Positions 1 to 7,661 of a stretch of DNA of 64,000 nt are shown here, piece after piece. The position numbers were made by a program, and so were the translations under genes. The DNA comes from JdFR-22 sp964534325 (GTDB lineage: Archaea > Halobacteriota > Archaeoglobi > Archaeoglobales > Archaeoglobaceae). The notes beneath the pieces were generated by a model. It had not been told where the DNA came from and made no database searches. It saw only the letters and a program-made list of their open reading frames with translations. Numbering within the stretch: position 1 is the first letter of the stretch; each line of letters opens with the position of its first letter. The stretch covers positions 18,057-82,056 of the forward strand of contig CAZHOR010000012.1 in assembly GCA_964534325.1 (NCBI GenBank), given 5' to 3'.

Positions 1-394
1 AGTGCCTTAAGCCGATCTACTGCATGTATATAGTCACCATCCCCACTAACAATAATAGCGGTATCATAGGCATTATTAAATCCTAAGGTTAACATATCCG
101 TAACGAGGGCAACATCAATCCCCTTCTTAACTGTGTCGTGATCCCTCCTTCTTAATGGTTTCGTAACAATATGAAAACCGTTTATGTGCTCTAATGCGTG
201 ATAAAACTTATTTGTTTTTCCATCTCTGATTCATCCAATGGATTTATTGATCCATAATAATAAACTCTCTTGAGTTTTCTACCATAAGATAGAACTCTTG
301 CAAGTTTTTCATAGTTTATCTTAAGATTAATCTGTCTTTCTCTCCTAAATTCTTTACAAGAGTGGAACAGATTTGAACCATTCCAAAAAATCAT
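1..394 (-). pseudogene. NYN-domain (LabA/DUF88-like) nuclease, frameshifted and cut by the window edge
   Basis: NYN proteins are PIN-fold, metal-dependent RNases or toxin-like nucleases. Reading leftward from the ATG at 394, the first 67 codons contain NGSNLFHS and a basic-aromatic stretch typical of the N-terminal NYN strand and helix, then stop at 191. The family sequence continues in another frame: GFHIVTKPL, then DTVKKGIDVALVTDML, then SGDGDYIHAVDRL, which is the acidic NYN core, and runs off the window. The two frames join if the A4 run at 203-206 had one more base, so a single homopolymer deletion explains the break. The first acidic position reads N rather than the usual D. It may be a real pseudogene or an assembly error. 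Confidence 0.75.
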
Positions 395-551
395 TACTTT
401 ATTGGTTTGATCAAATATTAATATTCGCTGTTCTCTCCATTATGTATAACTTTAATCCACACATCAATTTAACGACAATAATCGAATTCGATTACCTAAA
501 TAATCGTATTTCGTTTGAATTTTTCTTTTTATGACGATAAACCATGATAAA

Positions 552-565
552 ATTTTTAAACTATA
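552..565 (+). promoter_or_regulatory. TATA box of the pyruvate:ferredoxin oxidoreductase operon
   Basis: An AT-only TTTTTAAACTATA stretch resembles an archaeal TATA box and would place the transcript start near 580-590. The ATG at 531 lies upstream of it and is therefore unlikely to be the translation start. Confidence 0.45.
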
Positions 566-593
566 TTCCGGCAGTAGGGTCAAAATAATAGAG

Positions 594-1163
594 GTGGTAA
601 CTATCCTAAAAGAAGTGAGATTTCATGGTAGAGGTGGACAGGGCATTGTTACTTCTGCAGATATTTTGGCCGTTGCCTGCTTTAAGGAGGGACATTATTC
701 GCTATCGTTTCCCACTTTCGGTGCAGAGAAGAGAGGAACGCCAGTGGCATCTTTTCTGAGGGTCTCTGATAAGCCAATAGTTCTGAGAGACGAGATCTAC
801 TACCCGGATTATGTGGTGGTAATGGACCCTACGGTTATAGGTGTTGTGCCGGTGGAATCCGGTATCAAGGATGGAGGATTCATTATAGCCAATTACCCCG
901 AAGATTCCAACGAGCTGGAAAAGCACTTGAACACACCTGTGGACATTTATACTTTGAACGCTACAAAGCTGGCTATGGAAGAGCTGGGGAGACCAATAAC
1001 CAATACAGCCATGGTGGGGGCTTTTGTAGGTGTGAGTAACATCGTTTCTCTGGAAACACTTAAAGAGACTATTGACGAATGGTTCCAGAAGAAGAGTCAG
1101 AAGCTTGCCGATAAGAATGTCAAGCTGGTAGAAACAGCTTATAATATGGTGCAAGGAGGATAA
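594..1163 (+). CDS. porC: Pyruvate:ferredoxin oxidoreductase, gamma subunit
   Basis: This is the gamma subunit of the heterotetrameric enzyme that oxidises pyruvate with CoA to acetyl-CoA, CO2 and reduced ferredoxin in the cytoplasm. The family signature FHGRGGQG opens the domain, followed by FPTFGAEKRGTP and a Rossmann-like body ending near residue 190, the usual length. The open frame reaches back to an ATG at 531, but that adds about 21 residues absent from the family and precedes the TATA box. The GTG at 594 or the GTG at 615 fits better, and the exact start remains uncertain. It is the first gene of a tight porC-porD-porA-porB operon, with one base to porD. Confidence 0.93.
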   Translation: MVTILKEVRFHGRGGQGIVTSADILAVACFKEGHYSLSFPTFGAEKRGTPVASFLRVSDKPIVLRDEIYYPDYVVVMDPTVIGVVPVESGIKDGGFIIANYPEDSNELEKHLNTPVDIYTLNATKLAMEELGRPITNTAMVGAFVGVSNIVSLETLKETIDEWFQKKSQKLADKNVKLVETAYNMVQGG

Positions 1164-1164
1164 A

Positions 1165-1455
1165 ATGTCTAAAGTTAAGATAGGAATGGGAGGAATTTCA
1201 ACTCCTTTAGAGTCCCAGAGGATTGAGACGGGGGACTGGGGAACTGATTTTCCTGTAGTGGATAACGAGAAGTGCAAGGGATGCAGGGATTGCGAGATAT
1301 CATGTCCCGATGCCTGTGTAACGGTTATAAAAGAAGCTAAAAAGCAGTACAGGGTTGAATTCGATTACGATCACTGTAAAGGTTGTGGTATCTGTGCCTT
1401 TGTTTGCAAGGAAGATGCTATAACCATGGAAGTAAAAGAAATTTATAAGGTGTGA
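1165..1455 (+). CDS. porD: Pyruvate:ferredoxin oxidoreductase, delta (ferredoxin-like) subunit
   Basis: This 96-residue subunit carries two [4Fe-4S] clusters that pass electrons from the TPP site to ferredoxin. Two CxxCxxCxxxC motifs are visible (CKGCRDCEISCPD and CKGCGICAFVCKE), and the N-terminal segment contains the TGDWGTDFPVVD sequence typical of PorD. It follows porC by one base, with a GGAGG ribosome site inside the end of porC, and precedes porA by 7 bases. Confidence 0.95.
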   Translation: MSKVKIGMGGISTPLESQRIETGDWGTDFPVVDNEKCKGCRDCEISCPDACVTVIKEAKKQYRVEFDYDHCKGCGICAFVCKEDAITMEVKEIYKV

Positions 1456-1462
1456 TGATAAA

Positions 1463-2635
1463 ATGATGCAGGTAGTAAGAGGTTTTTATTCGGTAGCACA
1501 CAGCGTTAGGGCCTGCAAGCCCGATGTCATATGTGCCTATCCGATCACGCCTCAGACAGAGATTGTGGAGAGACTGGCAGAGATGTATGCCAACGGAGAG
1601 CTGGGTAATACCGAGTATATCACTGCCGAATCCGAATTCGGTGCAGCATCGATTCTGGTGGGCTCTTCCGCTACGGGAGCAAGGTCTTTCACCGCCACCA
1701 GCTCCCAGGGGCTGATCTTGATGAGCGAGGTGCTGATAAGTGCTGCAGGAATGAGGTTGCCCATCGTACTTGTTAATTGTAACAGGTCGCTATCCGCTCC
1801 TTTGAGCATATGGAACGATCATCAGGACAGCATGTTCATGCGGGATGCGGGGATAATGCAGGTCTATGTGGAGGACAATCAGGAAGTTCATGACATGATG
1901 CCTCCTGCTTTCAAGACCGCGGAGAATCCCAAAGTAATGCTGCCCTACATGGTATGCATGGACGGATACAAGCTGACCCACGCTTACGAGCCCATAGACC
2001 TGCTGGACCAGGAAACGGTTGACAGCTATCTATCGCCCTATGAGGCTCCTGCCAAGTTGACCACCAAAGACCCCCTCACTTTTGGTAGTTACGCCCCTCC
2101 CGCATACTATACCGAGTTCAGGGTGGCCATGCAGAACGCCATGGATAGGGCCAGAAAGATCATGCTGGACGAATTCAAGGAATGGTATGATATCACCGGA
2201 AGAGACTGGGGAGGACATGTTGTAGCCGAAAACCCTGATGCCGAGACCGTTGTGATCGCCATGGGCTCCCTCGTGGGACTTGTGAGGGACGTGGTAAACG
2301 AGATGAGAAGCGAAGGAAAGGACGTCGGGACTGTGAAGTTGAGGACTTTCAGACCATTCCCTGTGGAGGAGATGAGAGAAGCCCTGAAGAATGCCAAAAA
2401 GATCATCGTATTCGAGAGAGCACTTTCATTTGGTTACGACGGACCGGTATCCATTGACGTCAAGAGTGCCAACTACGGAAGGGATGCTCCAGTGTACTCT
2501 ATAGCCCTCGGCCTGGGAGGAAGAGATATCCCCCGAAGTCAGGTCCAGAAGAGCATCAATCAGGTGCTCGAGGGTAAGGCAGACCCCGGATTCCAGTTTG
2601 GAGATGCCAAGGAATTTGATGAGGTGATACCATGA
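1463..2635 (+). CDS. porA: Pyruvate:ferredoxin oxidoreductase, alpha subunit
   Basis: At 390 residues it has the normal length for the archaeal alpha subunit, which contributes the pyrimidine-binding and substrate side of the active site. CAYPITPQTEIVE near residue 25 is the hallmark of the family. The central TSSQGLILMSE segment and the C-terminal KLRTFRPFP region match domains I and II. A GGTGTGAT ribosome site precedes the ATGATG start. The gene overlaps porB by four bases (ATGA), implying coupled translation. The subunit set and sequence favour pyruvate, although a 2-ketoisovalerate enzyme is not fully excluded. Confidence 0.94.
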   Translation: MMQVVRGFYSVAHSVRACKPDVICAYPITPQTEIVERLAEMYANGELGNTEYITAESEFGAASILVGSSATGARSFTATSSQGLILMSEVLISAAGMRLPIVLVNCNRSLSAPLSIWNDHQDSMFMRDAGIMQVYVEDNQEVHDMMPPAFKTAENPKVMLPYMVCMDGYKLTHAYEPIDLLDQETVDSYLSPYEAPAKLTTKDPLTFGSYAPPAYYTEFRVAMQNAMDRARKIMLDEFKEWYDITGRDWGGHVVAENPDAETVVIAMGSLVGLVRDVVNEMRSEGKDVGTVKLRTFRPFPVEEMREALKNAKKIIVFERALSFGYDGPVSIDVKSANYGRDAPVYSIALGLGGRDIPRSQVQKSINQVLEGKADPGFQFGDAKEFDEVIP

Positions 2636-3585
2636 GCACCAATACCAATGATAACACCAAGTACTTCGCCTCTGGTCACGGAGCCTGTCCGGGTTGTGGA
2701 GTTCCTGTAGTGGTGAGAAATATTCTGGATGCGCTTGATGGTAAGTGCTTCGTAGCCAACTCTACTGGCTGTTTGGAGATCATCAGCTCCCAGTACGGAA
2801 AGAGCTCCTGGGGAGTGCCCTACATCCACTCTCTCTTTGAGAACTCTGCAGCAGTCGCTGCGGGGATAGAGTCCGCCCTTAAGGCCATGAACAGGAAGGA
2901 TGAGGGGCATGTTCTGGTATTCGCTGGTGATGGAGCAACTGCGGATATAGGCATTGGACCGCTGTCCGGAATGTTCGATAGAGGCCATGACGTGCTCTAT
3001 GTCTGTCTGGACAATGAAGCATACCAGAATACCGGCAACCAGCAGAGCGGATTGACACCCATGGGCTGCCACACCACAACTACCCCTGTAGGCTCAGAAA
3101 TACCAGGGAAGGTCAAGAAAAAGAAGGATATGGTCTCCATCGCACTGGCCCACGGATTATCTTATGTGGCTACAGCATCCGTAGCGTTCCCCAGAGACAT
3201 CTCCATGAAAGCTAAGAAAGCGGTAAAAGCTGAAGGAGCCAAATACCTTCATGTCTATACTCCCTGTGTGACCGGATGGGGTATCAAAGGAGAGGACTCG
3301 ATCCACATAGCAAGAATGGCTCACGAAACAGGTCTTTTCCCCATCGTGGAGTTCGAGAACGGGGAGCTCACCAGAGTAAGGAAGATCAAAGAGAAGAAAC
3401 CAGTAGAAGAATACCTTAAGGCCCAGAGGAGATTCGCACACCTTTTCTCCCATCCACAGGGTGAAGAGATAATAAAACAAGTGCAACAATTCGCTGATGA
3501 AAACATCCAGAAATACAATCTGGAGAAGACCGCAGAAGAAAAAGGCGAAGGCGAGGAAGAAGAAAAGTGTGAAGGGGAGGAATAA
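2632..3585 (+). CDS. porB: Pyruvate:ferredoxin oxidoreductase, beta (TPP-binding) subunit
   Basis: The beta subunit holds thiamine diphosphate and the proximal iron-sulfur cluster. It shows GHGACPGCG at the N-terminus, a further cysteine in NSTGCLEI, the TPP motif GDG at about residues 100-102 followed by DNEAYQNTGNQQSG, and the distal cysteine in YTPCVTGWG. The last 30 residues are a charged Glu/Lys tail ending in EEKCEGEE, longer and more acidic than usual. A T-rich stretch after 3610 may terminate the operon. Confidence 0.95.
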   Translation: MSTNTNDNTKYFASGHGACPGCGVPVVVRNILDALDGKCFVANSTGCLEIISSQYGKSSWGVPYIHSLFENSAAVAAGIESALKAMNRKDEGHVLVFAGDGATADIGIGPLSGMFDRGHDVLYVCLDNEAYQNTGNQQSGLTPMGCHTTTTPVGSEIPGKVKKKKDMVSIALAHGLSYVATASVAFPRDISMKAKKAVKAEGAKYLHVYTPCVTGWGIKGEDSIHIARMAHETGLFPIVEFENGELTRVRKIKEKKPVEEYLKAQRRFAHLFSHPQGEEIIKQVQQFADENIQKYNLEKTAEEKGEGEEEEKCEGEE

Positions 3586-3663
3586 AGAAAAGAAGAATAA
3601 CCAACCCACACCACACACTTTATTTTTAATTTATTTTTATCCCACCTTCAGTCCTTTTGTTCT

Positions 3664-3849
3664 TTAGTTTTTGGGTACTTCTAAGCCTTTGCTCTCTAAC
3701 TCTTTAACGTATTTCTTCCATCCGGGACACCACTTGGTGTGCCACCGCCACAAACGGGCTTTCAGTGACCTGGGATTCTTCTGAGCATGTGCGCGCCAGC
3801 CACAGTTGGCGCATCCACTTTCGGTTTTATCATCCTGTTGCATGATCAA
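3664..3849 (-). CDS. Small cysteine-rich protein, possible zinc-binding fold
   Basis: I recognise no named family. The 61-residue product has CANCGWRAHA near residue 13 and a dense aromatic-basic block (ARLWRWHTKWCPGWKKY) around residue 38. The four possible ligands are two Cys in CxxC, one His and one Cys. The sequence looks constrained rather than random. It lies convergent to the por operon, with the AT-rich stretch at its 5' side. It could be a small zinc ribbon or an RNA-binding peptide. Confidence 0.6.
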   Translation of the reverse strand: MIMQQDDKTESGCANCGWRAHAQKNPRSLKARLWRWHTKWCPGWKKYVKELESKGLEVPKN

Positions 3850-4249
3850 TCACTCACCACCAATCATGCCCACTGAATTTAACACTTTACTTTACCCATT
3901 TTTTCTTGGACTAAACACGCATTTACCCTTGGGCCTTAAACCACATTTTATGTTCTAATGATCGATTTTTCACTCCTCACCACACTTTTTTCTTGCTTCT
4001 ACCTTCATCACCTTGAACTCACCGCTCACTTCACAAACCAAAATTACTTTAATCCATTAATAGTTATAAAATTTTAATATTTTTAATTAACTAATATTGA
4101 AAAAGATAAAAATATTTTTAACATAACTATTCGAAAAATTATTAATTACTATTAATGAATAATTTATCTTAAATTTAGATAATTAACTTTTAGTCATTTT
4201 ATTTTAATACCTTAATTTTAGTAATGTGAAGTGAATGCCCAATACCCTT

Positions 4250-4268
4250 ATTACACAAAATATGTAAT
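4250..4268. promoter_or_regulatory. 19-bp palindrome, copy 1
   Basis: ATTACACAAAATATGTAAT is an inverted repeat with one arm mismatch. It matches the palindrome at 4418-4436 (consensus TTACAYAAAATRTGTAA). The spacing of 168 bp between the two is close to 16 helical turns. This is the form of an operator for a dimeric regulator. Confidence 0.45.
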
Positions 4269-4417
4269 GAATTTGGAAAATTCAGGGGTCAATATGTGAT
4301 CCCATGCAGTTTTTGCGTTTACCCCCCCTTTAACACACCATAACCCACGTATTCACATATATACTGGAATGACCGAGTTACCCTAACTCATAATTTTTCG
4401 GTGTTCCTAAAAATTTC

Positions 4418-4436
4418 ATTACATAAAATGTGTAAC
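4418..4436. promoter_or_regulatory. 19-bp palindrome, copy 2
   Basis: ATTACATAAAATGTGTAAC repeats the palindrome at 4250-4268 with the arms' variable bases exchanged so that pairing is kept. That covariation-like pattern favours a functional site. It lies about 290 bases upstream of the flavoprotein start. Confidence 0.45.
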
Positions 4437-4721
4437 AAAATTATTCGACACTATTTAATTAAGTATAATATAATAAACTAACAAATACAACACTTCAAAG
4501 TATATTATTCAGTTTTGTAAAAAATAGTTTAAAATATTATTAAATTATTAATTAATTTAAATTAAAGTAATAAAACTAATTAATTTTATTTATTTATGTT
4601 TAATTTAGTATTGTAGTGAGTGGAAAACTAAGTACATAATGTGTGGTGTGAAGTGAGAATAACAACAGGGGGTCAGACAAAAATTAAATAGCATATAATG
4701 AAGTCTGTTAAGGGGGATAAA

Positions 4722-5645
4722 ATGAGTGAGAATGAGCAATATGATGTAATAGTTATAGGCGGTGGTCCGGGAGGTGCTACAGCGGCCATGAACGCCGCAA
4801 GGGCTGGTTTGAAGACGGTGTTCTTTGAGTCCATTTCACCTGCTTCTTCATTATCCCTTGCCCCTTATGTAGAGAATTACCCCGGGGTAGAAGGGAAAGG
4901 TTACGAGCTTCACGACACAATGAAAAGGCAGGCCACCGGCTCGGGCGCAGAGTACAAGCTGGAACTGGTGAAGGATATCAAAGCCGACAACGGGTTCACA
5001 GTAATATCCGAATCAGGAGAGTATAAAACCAGGACGCTAATCGTCTCTTCCGGCGGTAAACATAAAGAGCTGGGTGTTGAAGGAGAGAAAGAGTTCACAG
5101 GTAAAGGTGTTAGCTACTGTGCGGTATGTGATGGTAACTTCTTCAGGAACAAGAAGGTCCTCATGATCGGCGGTGGTTACGGAGCGATGAATGAGGCAAT
5201 CTACCTCAAGAACATCGGCTGCGATGTCACTGTGGTGACCAAGAAAGAGAAGCCGAGCTCTGAGAAGGTGCTGGACGAGAAATTTGAAGAGAAGGAAATA
5301 CCCTATACAGGGAGGTCAAGGGTTCGGCGGATTGAAGGCAGCAGCAAGGTGGAGAGAGTTGTTCTGCAGAATATTGATACTGAAGAAGAGGAAACTGTTG
5401 AGACCGATGCAGTGTTCATAGCTGTGGGTAAAAAACCTCAGACAGAAATGTTGTCCAACTTGGGAGTTGAAATGGATTCTAAAGGTTATGTAAAGGTGGA
5501 TAAGTACCAGCGGACCAATGTAGATGGTATTTATGCTGCCGGAGACTGCTGCGATAATCCCCTCAAGCAGGTGGTTACTGCCTGCGGAGACGGTGCTGTA
5601 GCCGCCCACTCGGCATACAAATACATAAAATTAGGGAAAGGCTGA
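4722..5645 (+). CDS. trxB: Thioredoxin reductase-like flavoprotein
   Basis: This is an FAD-dependent dithiol reductase that would reduce thioredoxin- or glutaredoxin-like partners. An N-terminal FAD motif GGGPGG is followed by VENYPG. The redox pair CAVC followed by DG lies at residues 133-136, and the C-terminal FAD motif YAAGDC is present. The second nucleotide fold reads GGGYGAMNEA instead of the usual GGGDSAxEEA, and the NADPH-phosphate motif HRRxxxR is absent (VVTKKEKPSS is there). The electron donor may therefore not be NADPH, and NADH or F420H2 are possible. The start at 4722 is chosen because AAGGGGG sits 6 bases before it; an ATG at 4698 is in frame but lacks such a site. Confidence 0.85.
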   Translation: MSENEQYDVIVIGGGPGGATAAMNAARAGLKTVFFESISPASSLSLAPYVENYPGVEGKGYELHDTMKRQATGSGAEYKLELVKDIKADNGFTVISESGEYKTRTLIVSSGGKHKELGVEGEKEFTGKGVSYCAVCDGNFFRNKKVLMIGGGYGAMNEAIYLKNIGCDVTVVTKKEKPSSEKVLDEKFEEKEIPYTGRSRVRRIEGSSKVERVVLQNIDTEEEETVETDAVFIAVGKKPQTEMLSNLGVEMDSKGYVKVDKYQRTNVDGIYAAGDCCDNPLKQVVTACGDGAVAAHSAYKYIKLGKG

Positions 5646-6524
5646 ATCGATCGTGGCGTAAGTCTCGTAGAGCTGATCAGCTATTTCCTGGAGGTATTCA
5701 GTGTCTTTAACCTCCTCCACCCATTTTTGAGGAATATTTTGTATGCCTACCTCTGCACCTTTCATGGCACCGGCCATGGCTCCGATTGAGTCTGTATCGC
5801 CTCCCATATTAACTGCGTTGAGCACGCACTCCTCGTAGCTGTTGAAAGTCAAGAAGCAGTGGAATGCTGCTGGCACCGCATCCCAGGAGTATATGGATAC
5901 GCCCTCAGCAGACCCGGAAGCTATCTTCCCCGATATCAGCTTATCATATTTCTCGGTTCTGGTCACTACCTCCTTCAACAGGCTCTCCTCATCATACTGG
6001 TGGCAGACGCAAGCTATAGCCACAGCAACCGCAATAGCTCCGCCTATAGCCGCTTTACCCTTGTGGGTGACCATAGATGATATGTAAGCGTATTTTTCCA
6101 CCAATCCAAAACTGAAGTTGTATATGAGACCGATAGGGGCAACCCGCATGGCAGCACCACAGGTATCTGCATCAATCCCGGAGTAGATCCATGTAGCTCC
6201 CGACTGAAGGTTGTAGATGGCTCTTCTGGTTGTGGGGCCTGCTTTGATCAGTTTGCCAGAGTTCATGGCGGATACGAGGCGCCGGGAGAAATCGTGGGGG
6301 TCAAGGTAAATAGAGTTTATTATGGACTCCGAGAGTATCAGCATTTCCTCCGTATCATCGGTCCACTCCCCTGCCTTAAATCCGTCAGGTGAAGGAATGA
6401 AATCATCAATAGCCCCAAAATTATCTTCTATCTCAGCAGAGGATAGTCCCTCTACCGGCATTCCCAGAGCATCTCCAATGGCAAGCCCTAAAACAGCTCC
6501 CCTGAACACATTCTCAAGCTGCAT
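5631..6524 (-). CDS. ADP-ribosylglycohydrolase (DraG/ARH family)
   Basis: Members remove ADP-ribose from modified proteins or nucleic acids, or hydrolyse related ADP-ribosyl compounds, using two Mg ions. Motifs are in the expected order over 297 residues: GAVLGLAIGDALGMP at the N-terminus, EWTDDTEEM near residue 53, HKGKAAIGGA in the middle and NMGGDTDSIGAMAGA near residue 240. The acidic metal ligands of the WTDDT and GGDTDS motifs are all present, so the enzyme looks intact. Its 3' end overlaps the flavoprotein gene by 15 bases on the opposite strand. Confidence 0.9.
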   Translation of the reverse strand: MQLENVFRGAVLGLAIGDALGMPVEGLSSAEIEDNFGAIDDFIPSPDGFKAGEWTDDTEEMLILSESIINSIYLDPHDFSRRLVSAMNSGKLIKAGPTTRRAIYNLQSGATWIYSGIDADTCGAAMRVAPIGLIYNFSFGLVEKYAYISSMVTHKGKAAIGGAIAVAVAIACVCHQYDEESLLKEVVTRTEKYDKLISGKIASGSAEGVSIYSWDAVPAAFHCFLTFNSYEECVLNAVNMGGDTDSIGAMAGAMKGAEVGIQNIPQKWVEEVKDTEYLQEIADQLYETYATIDSAFP

Positions 6525-6561
6525 AACTATAATATACTATCTTTCCTTCCTCATAAAAACT

Positions 6562-7338
6562 TTAAGACCCAATTAAATGAGCATACTCGCTGGCATCATC
6601 CTCTGGGCTATACCCGATCTCTTTCTGGGCGTTGGAGATATCCCAGAATCTCCCCTTATTATCAGAGACCCCATAATATATGCCGAAACCCACCTTGGAA
6701 TGGATGCTTTTGATGACCAGTTGCACCAGGTCTCTGTGGCTCAACCAGGTCTTCAGATGACGGGCGTTGTGGGGTCGGTCGTCTTCTACTACCGTTCCTA
6801 TCCTCAGGCAGATCGAGCTGATGCCGTATAGCTCCCAGTACTGTCTGGCGAGAGCCTCACCAAAAGCCTTGCTGGTACCGTAATCGCTATCGGGTCTGAT
6901 GGGATGGTTTACTGTGATCAACTCTGGATGTTGTTGGTGCAATGTGGGAGGTATTCCTTCGTAACCCCCAGTGACGTGGTTTGAGCTGGCAAAGACCACT
7001 TTCCGGACTTCATATCTTCTGGCGCACTCGTATACGTTCCTTGTGCCAACAATATTGTTCTTGAGGACTGAATCCCAGTCAGCCTTTGTGCTGGCATCCG
7101 CTGCTAGATGGACGATACAATCCAAAGCGCCTGTGAGCTGGAAAACGGTGCTCAATTGAGAGTAACTGGAAATATCGGCTCTAAAGTTTTTATCTCTGTC
7201 TTCTTCATCCTTATCTACTTTGTATAAGTCAATGGATGTTGGTGAGCGGGATAGGTTCGATAAATTGGTGGTTAGCACTCTCCCGATTATCCCTCTTGAA
7301 CCGGTAAGCATAATCTTGAACACCATAATCTCTCTCAT
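6562..7338 (-). CDS. NAD-dependent epimerase/dehydratase family, uronate dehydrogenase-like
   Basis: This is an extended short-chain dehydrogenase. GSRGIIG at about residues 13-19 binds NAD, HLAAD follows, SSNHVTGGY carries the catalytic Ser region, and YGTSK gives the Tyr-Lys pair. SSNHV with a substrate loop rich in His resembles uronate (hexuronate) dehydrogenase, although sugar epimerase is also possible. The length of about 258 residues suits that subgroup. An alternative start 12 bases downstream (ATG at 7326) removes a MREI extension. It lies 37 bases upstream of the ADP-ribosylglycohydrolase gene in the same direction. Confidence 0.8.
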   Translation of the reverse strand: MREIMVFKIMLTGSRGIIGRVLTTNLSNLSRSPTSIDLYKVDKDEEDRDKNFRADISSYSQLSTVFQLTGALDCIVHLAADASTKADWDSVLKNNIVGTRNVYECARRYEVRKVVFASSNHVTGGYEGIPPTLHQQHPELITVNHPIRPDSDYGTSKAFGEALARQYWELYGISSICLRIGTVVEDDRPHNARHLKTWLSHRDLVQLVIKSIHSKVGFGIYYGVSDNKGRFWDISNAQKEIGYSPEDDASEYAHLIGS

Positions 7339-7375
7339 ACTCCGGTATTAAAAAGATTACAGCTCAAAGGTTACA

Positions 7376-7640
7376 GATCTCCTCAAGGCCACAAATGTGA
7401 AAAATGATCCAGGGTTTAAAATTATTGGTAAGGTGTGTGAGATAAAAATCGCGGGCAATGGAACCGGCATTGTTTGAGGATATAAAGGAAAAAGTATTTG
7501 AAGAAAGCTTCAGCTGATATTACCAGTGGGAACAGGATTGGGCTTGTAGATAGTAAGAAAAACCATTGAGAGATAAGGCGGGAGTATCCATCTGGAAGAC
7601 ATCAAGACAGGAGTAATGTTTTAGTCCTGAAATTGGTCTG
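7376..7640 (+). pseudogene. Remnant of a histidine-kinase HATPase_c domain
   Basis: Read in pieces, this stretch gives the ordered boxes of a sensor-kinase ATPase domain. From 7448 it reads KIAGNGTGI (N/G1 box), then after a frame change EDIKEKVFEESFS (F-box region, 7476-7514). From about 7523 it reads GTGLGL, then a stop, IVRKTIER, a second stop, and GGSIHLED (G2 box and last strand). At least two frameshifts and two or more in-frame stops break it. It stands directly upstream of a sensor gene that has PAS and GAF domains but no ATPase domain, so it may be the leftover of a partner or a rearranged neighbour. Confidence 0.7.
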
Positions 7641-7661
7641 CTCCTCGCAGGGAGGAAGAAA

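Larger units (their letters stand above)
3850..4721. other. AT-rich non-coding stretch
   Basis: About 870 bases contain no convincing reading frame. The composition is far more AT-rich than the flanking genes, with runs of short T/A blocks between 4060 and 4600. It contains two near-identical palindromes (listed separately), a GTGAAGTGAATG repeat-like phrase near 4227 and 4651, and a C7 run near 4322. It ends in the leader of the flavoprotein gene, so it may be a large regulatory region or the scar of an insertion. Confidence 0.6.

Noticed and set aside
531..593. The ATG at 531 as start of porC
   Set aside because: It precedes the TATA-like box and adds residues not found in the family.
702..1277. 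A 191-codon minus-strand frame over porC and porD
   Set aside because: It is antisense to two confidently identified subunits and shows no family pattern.
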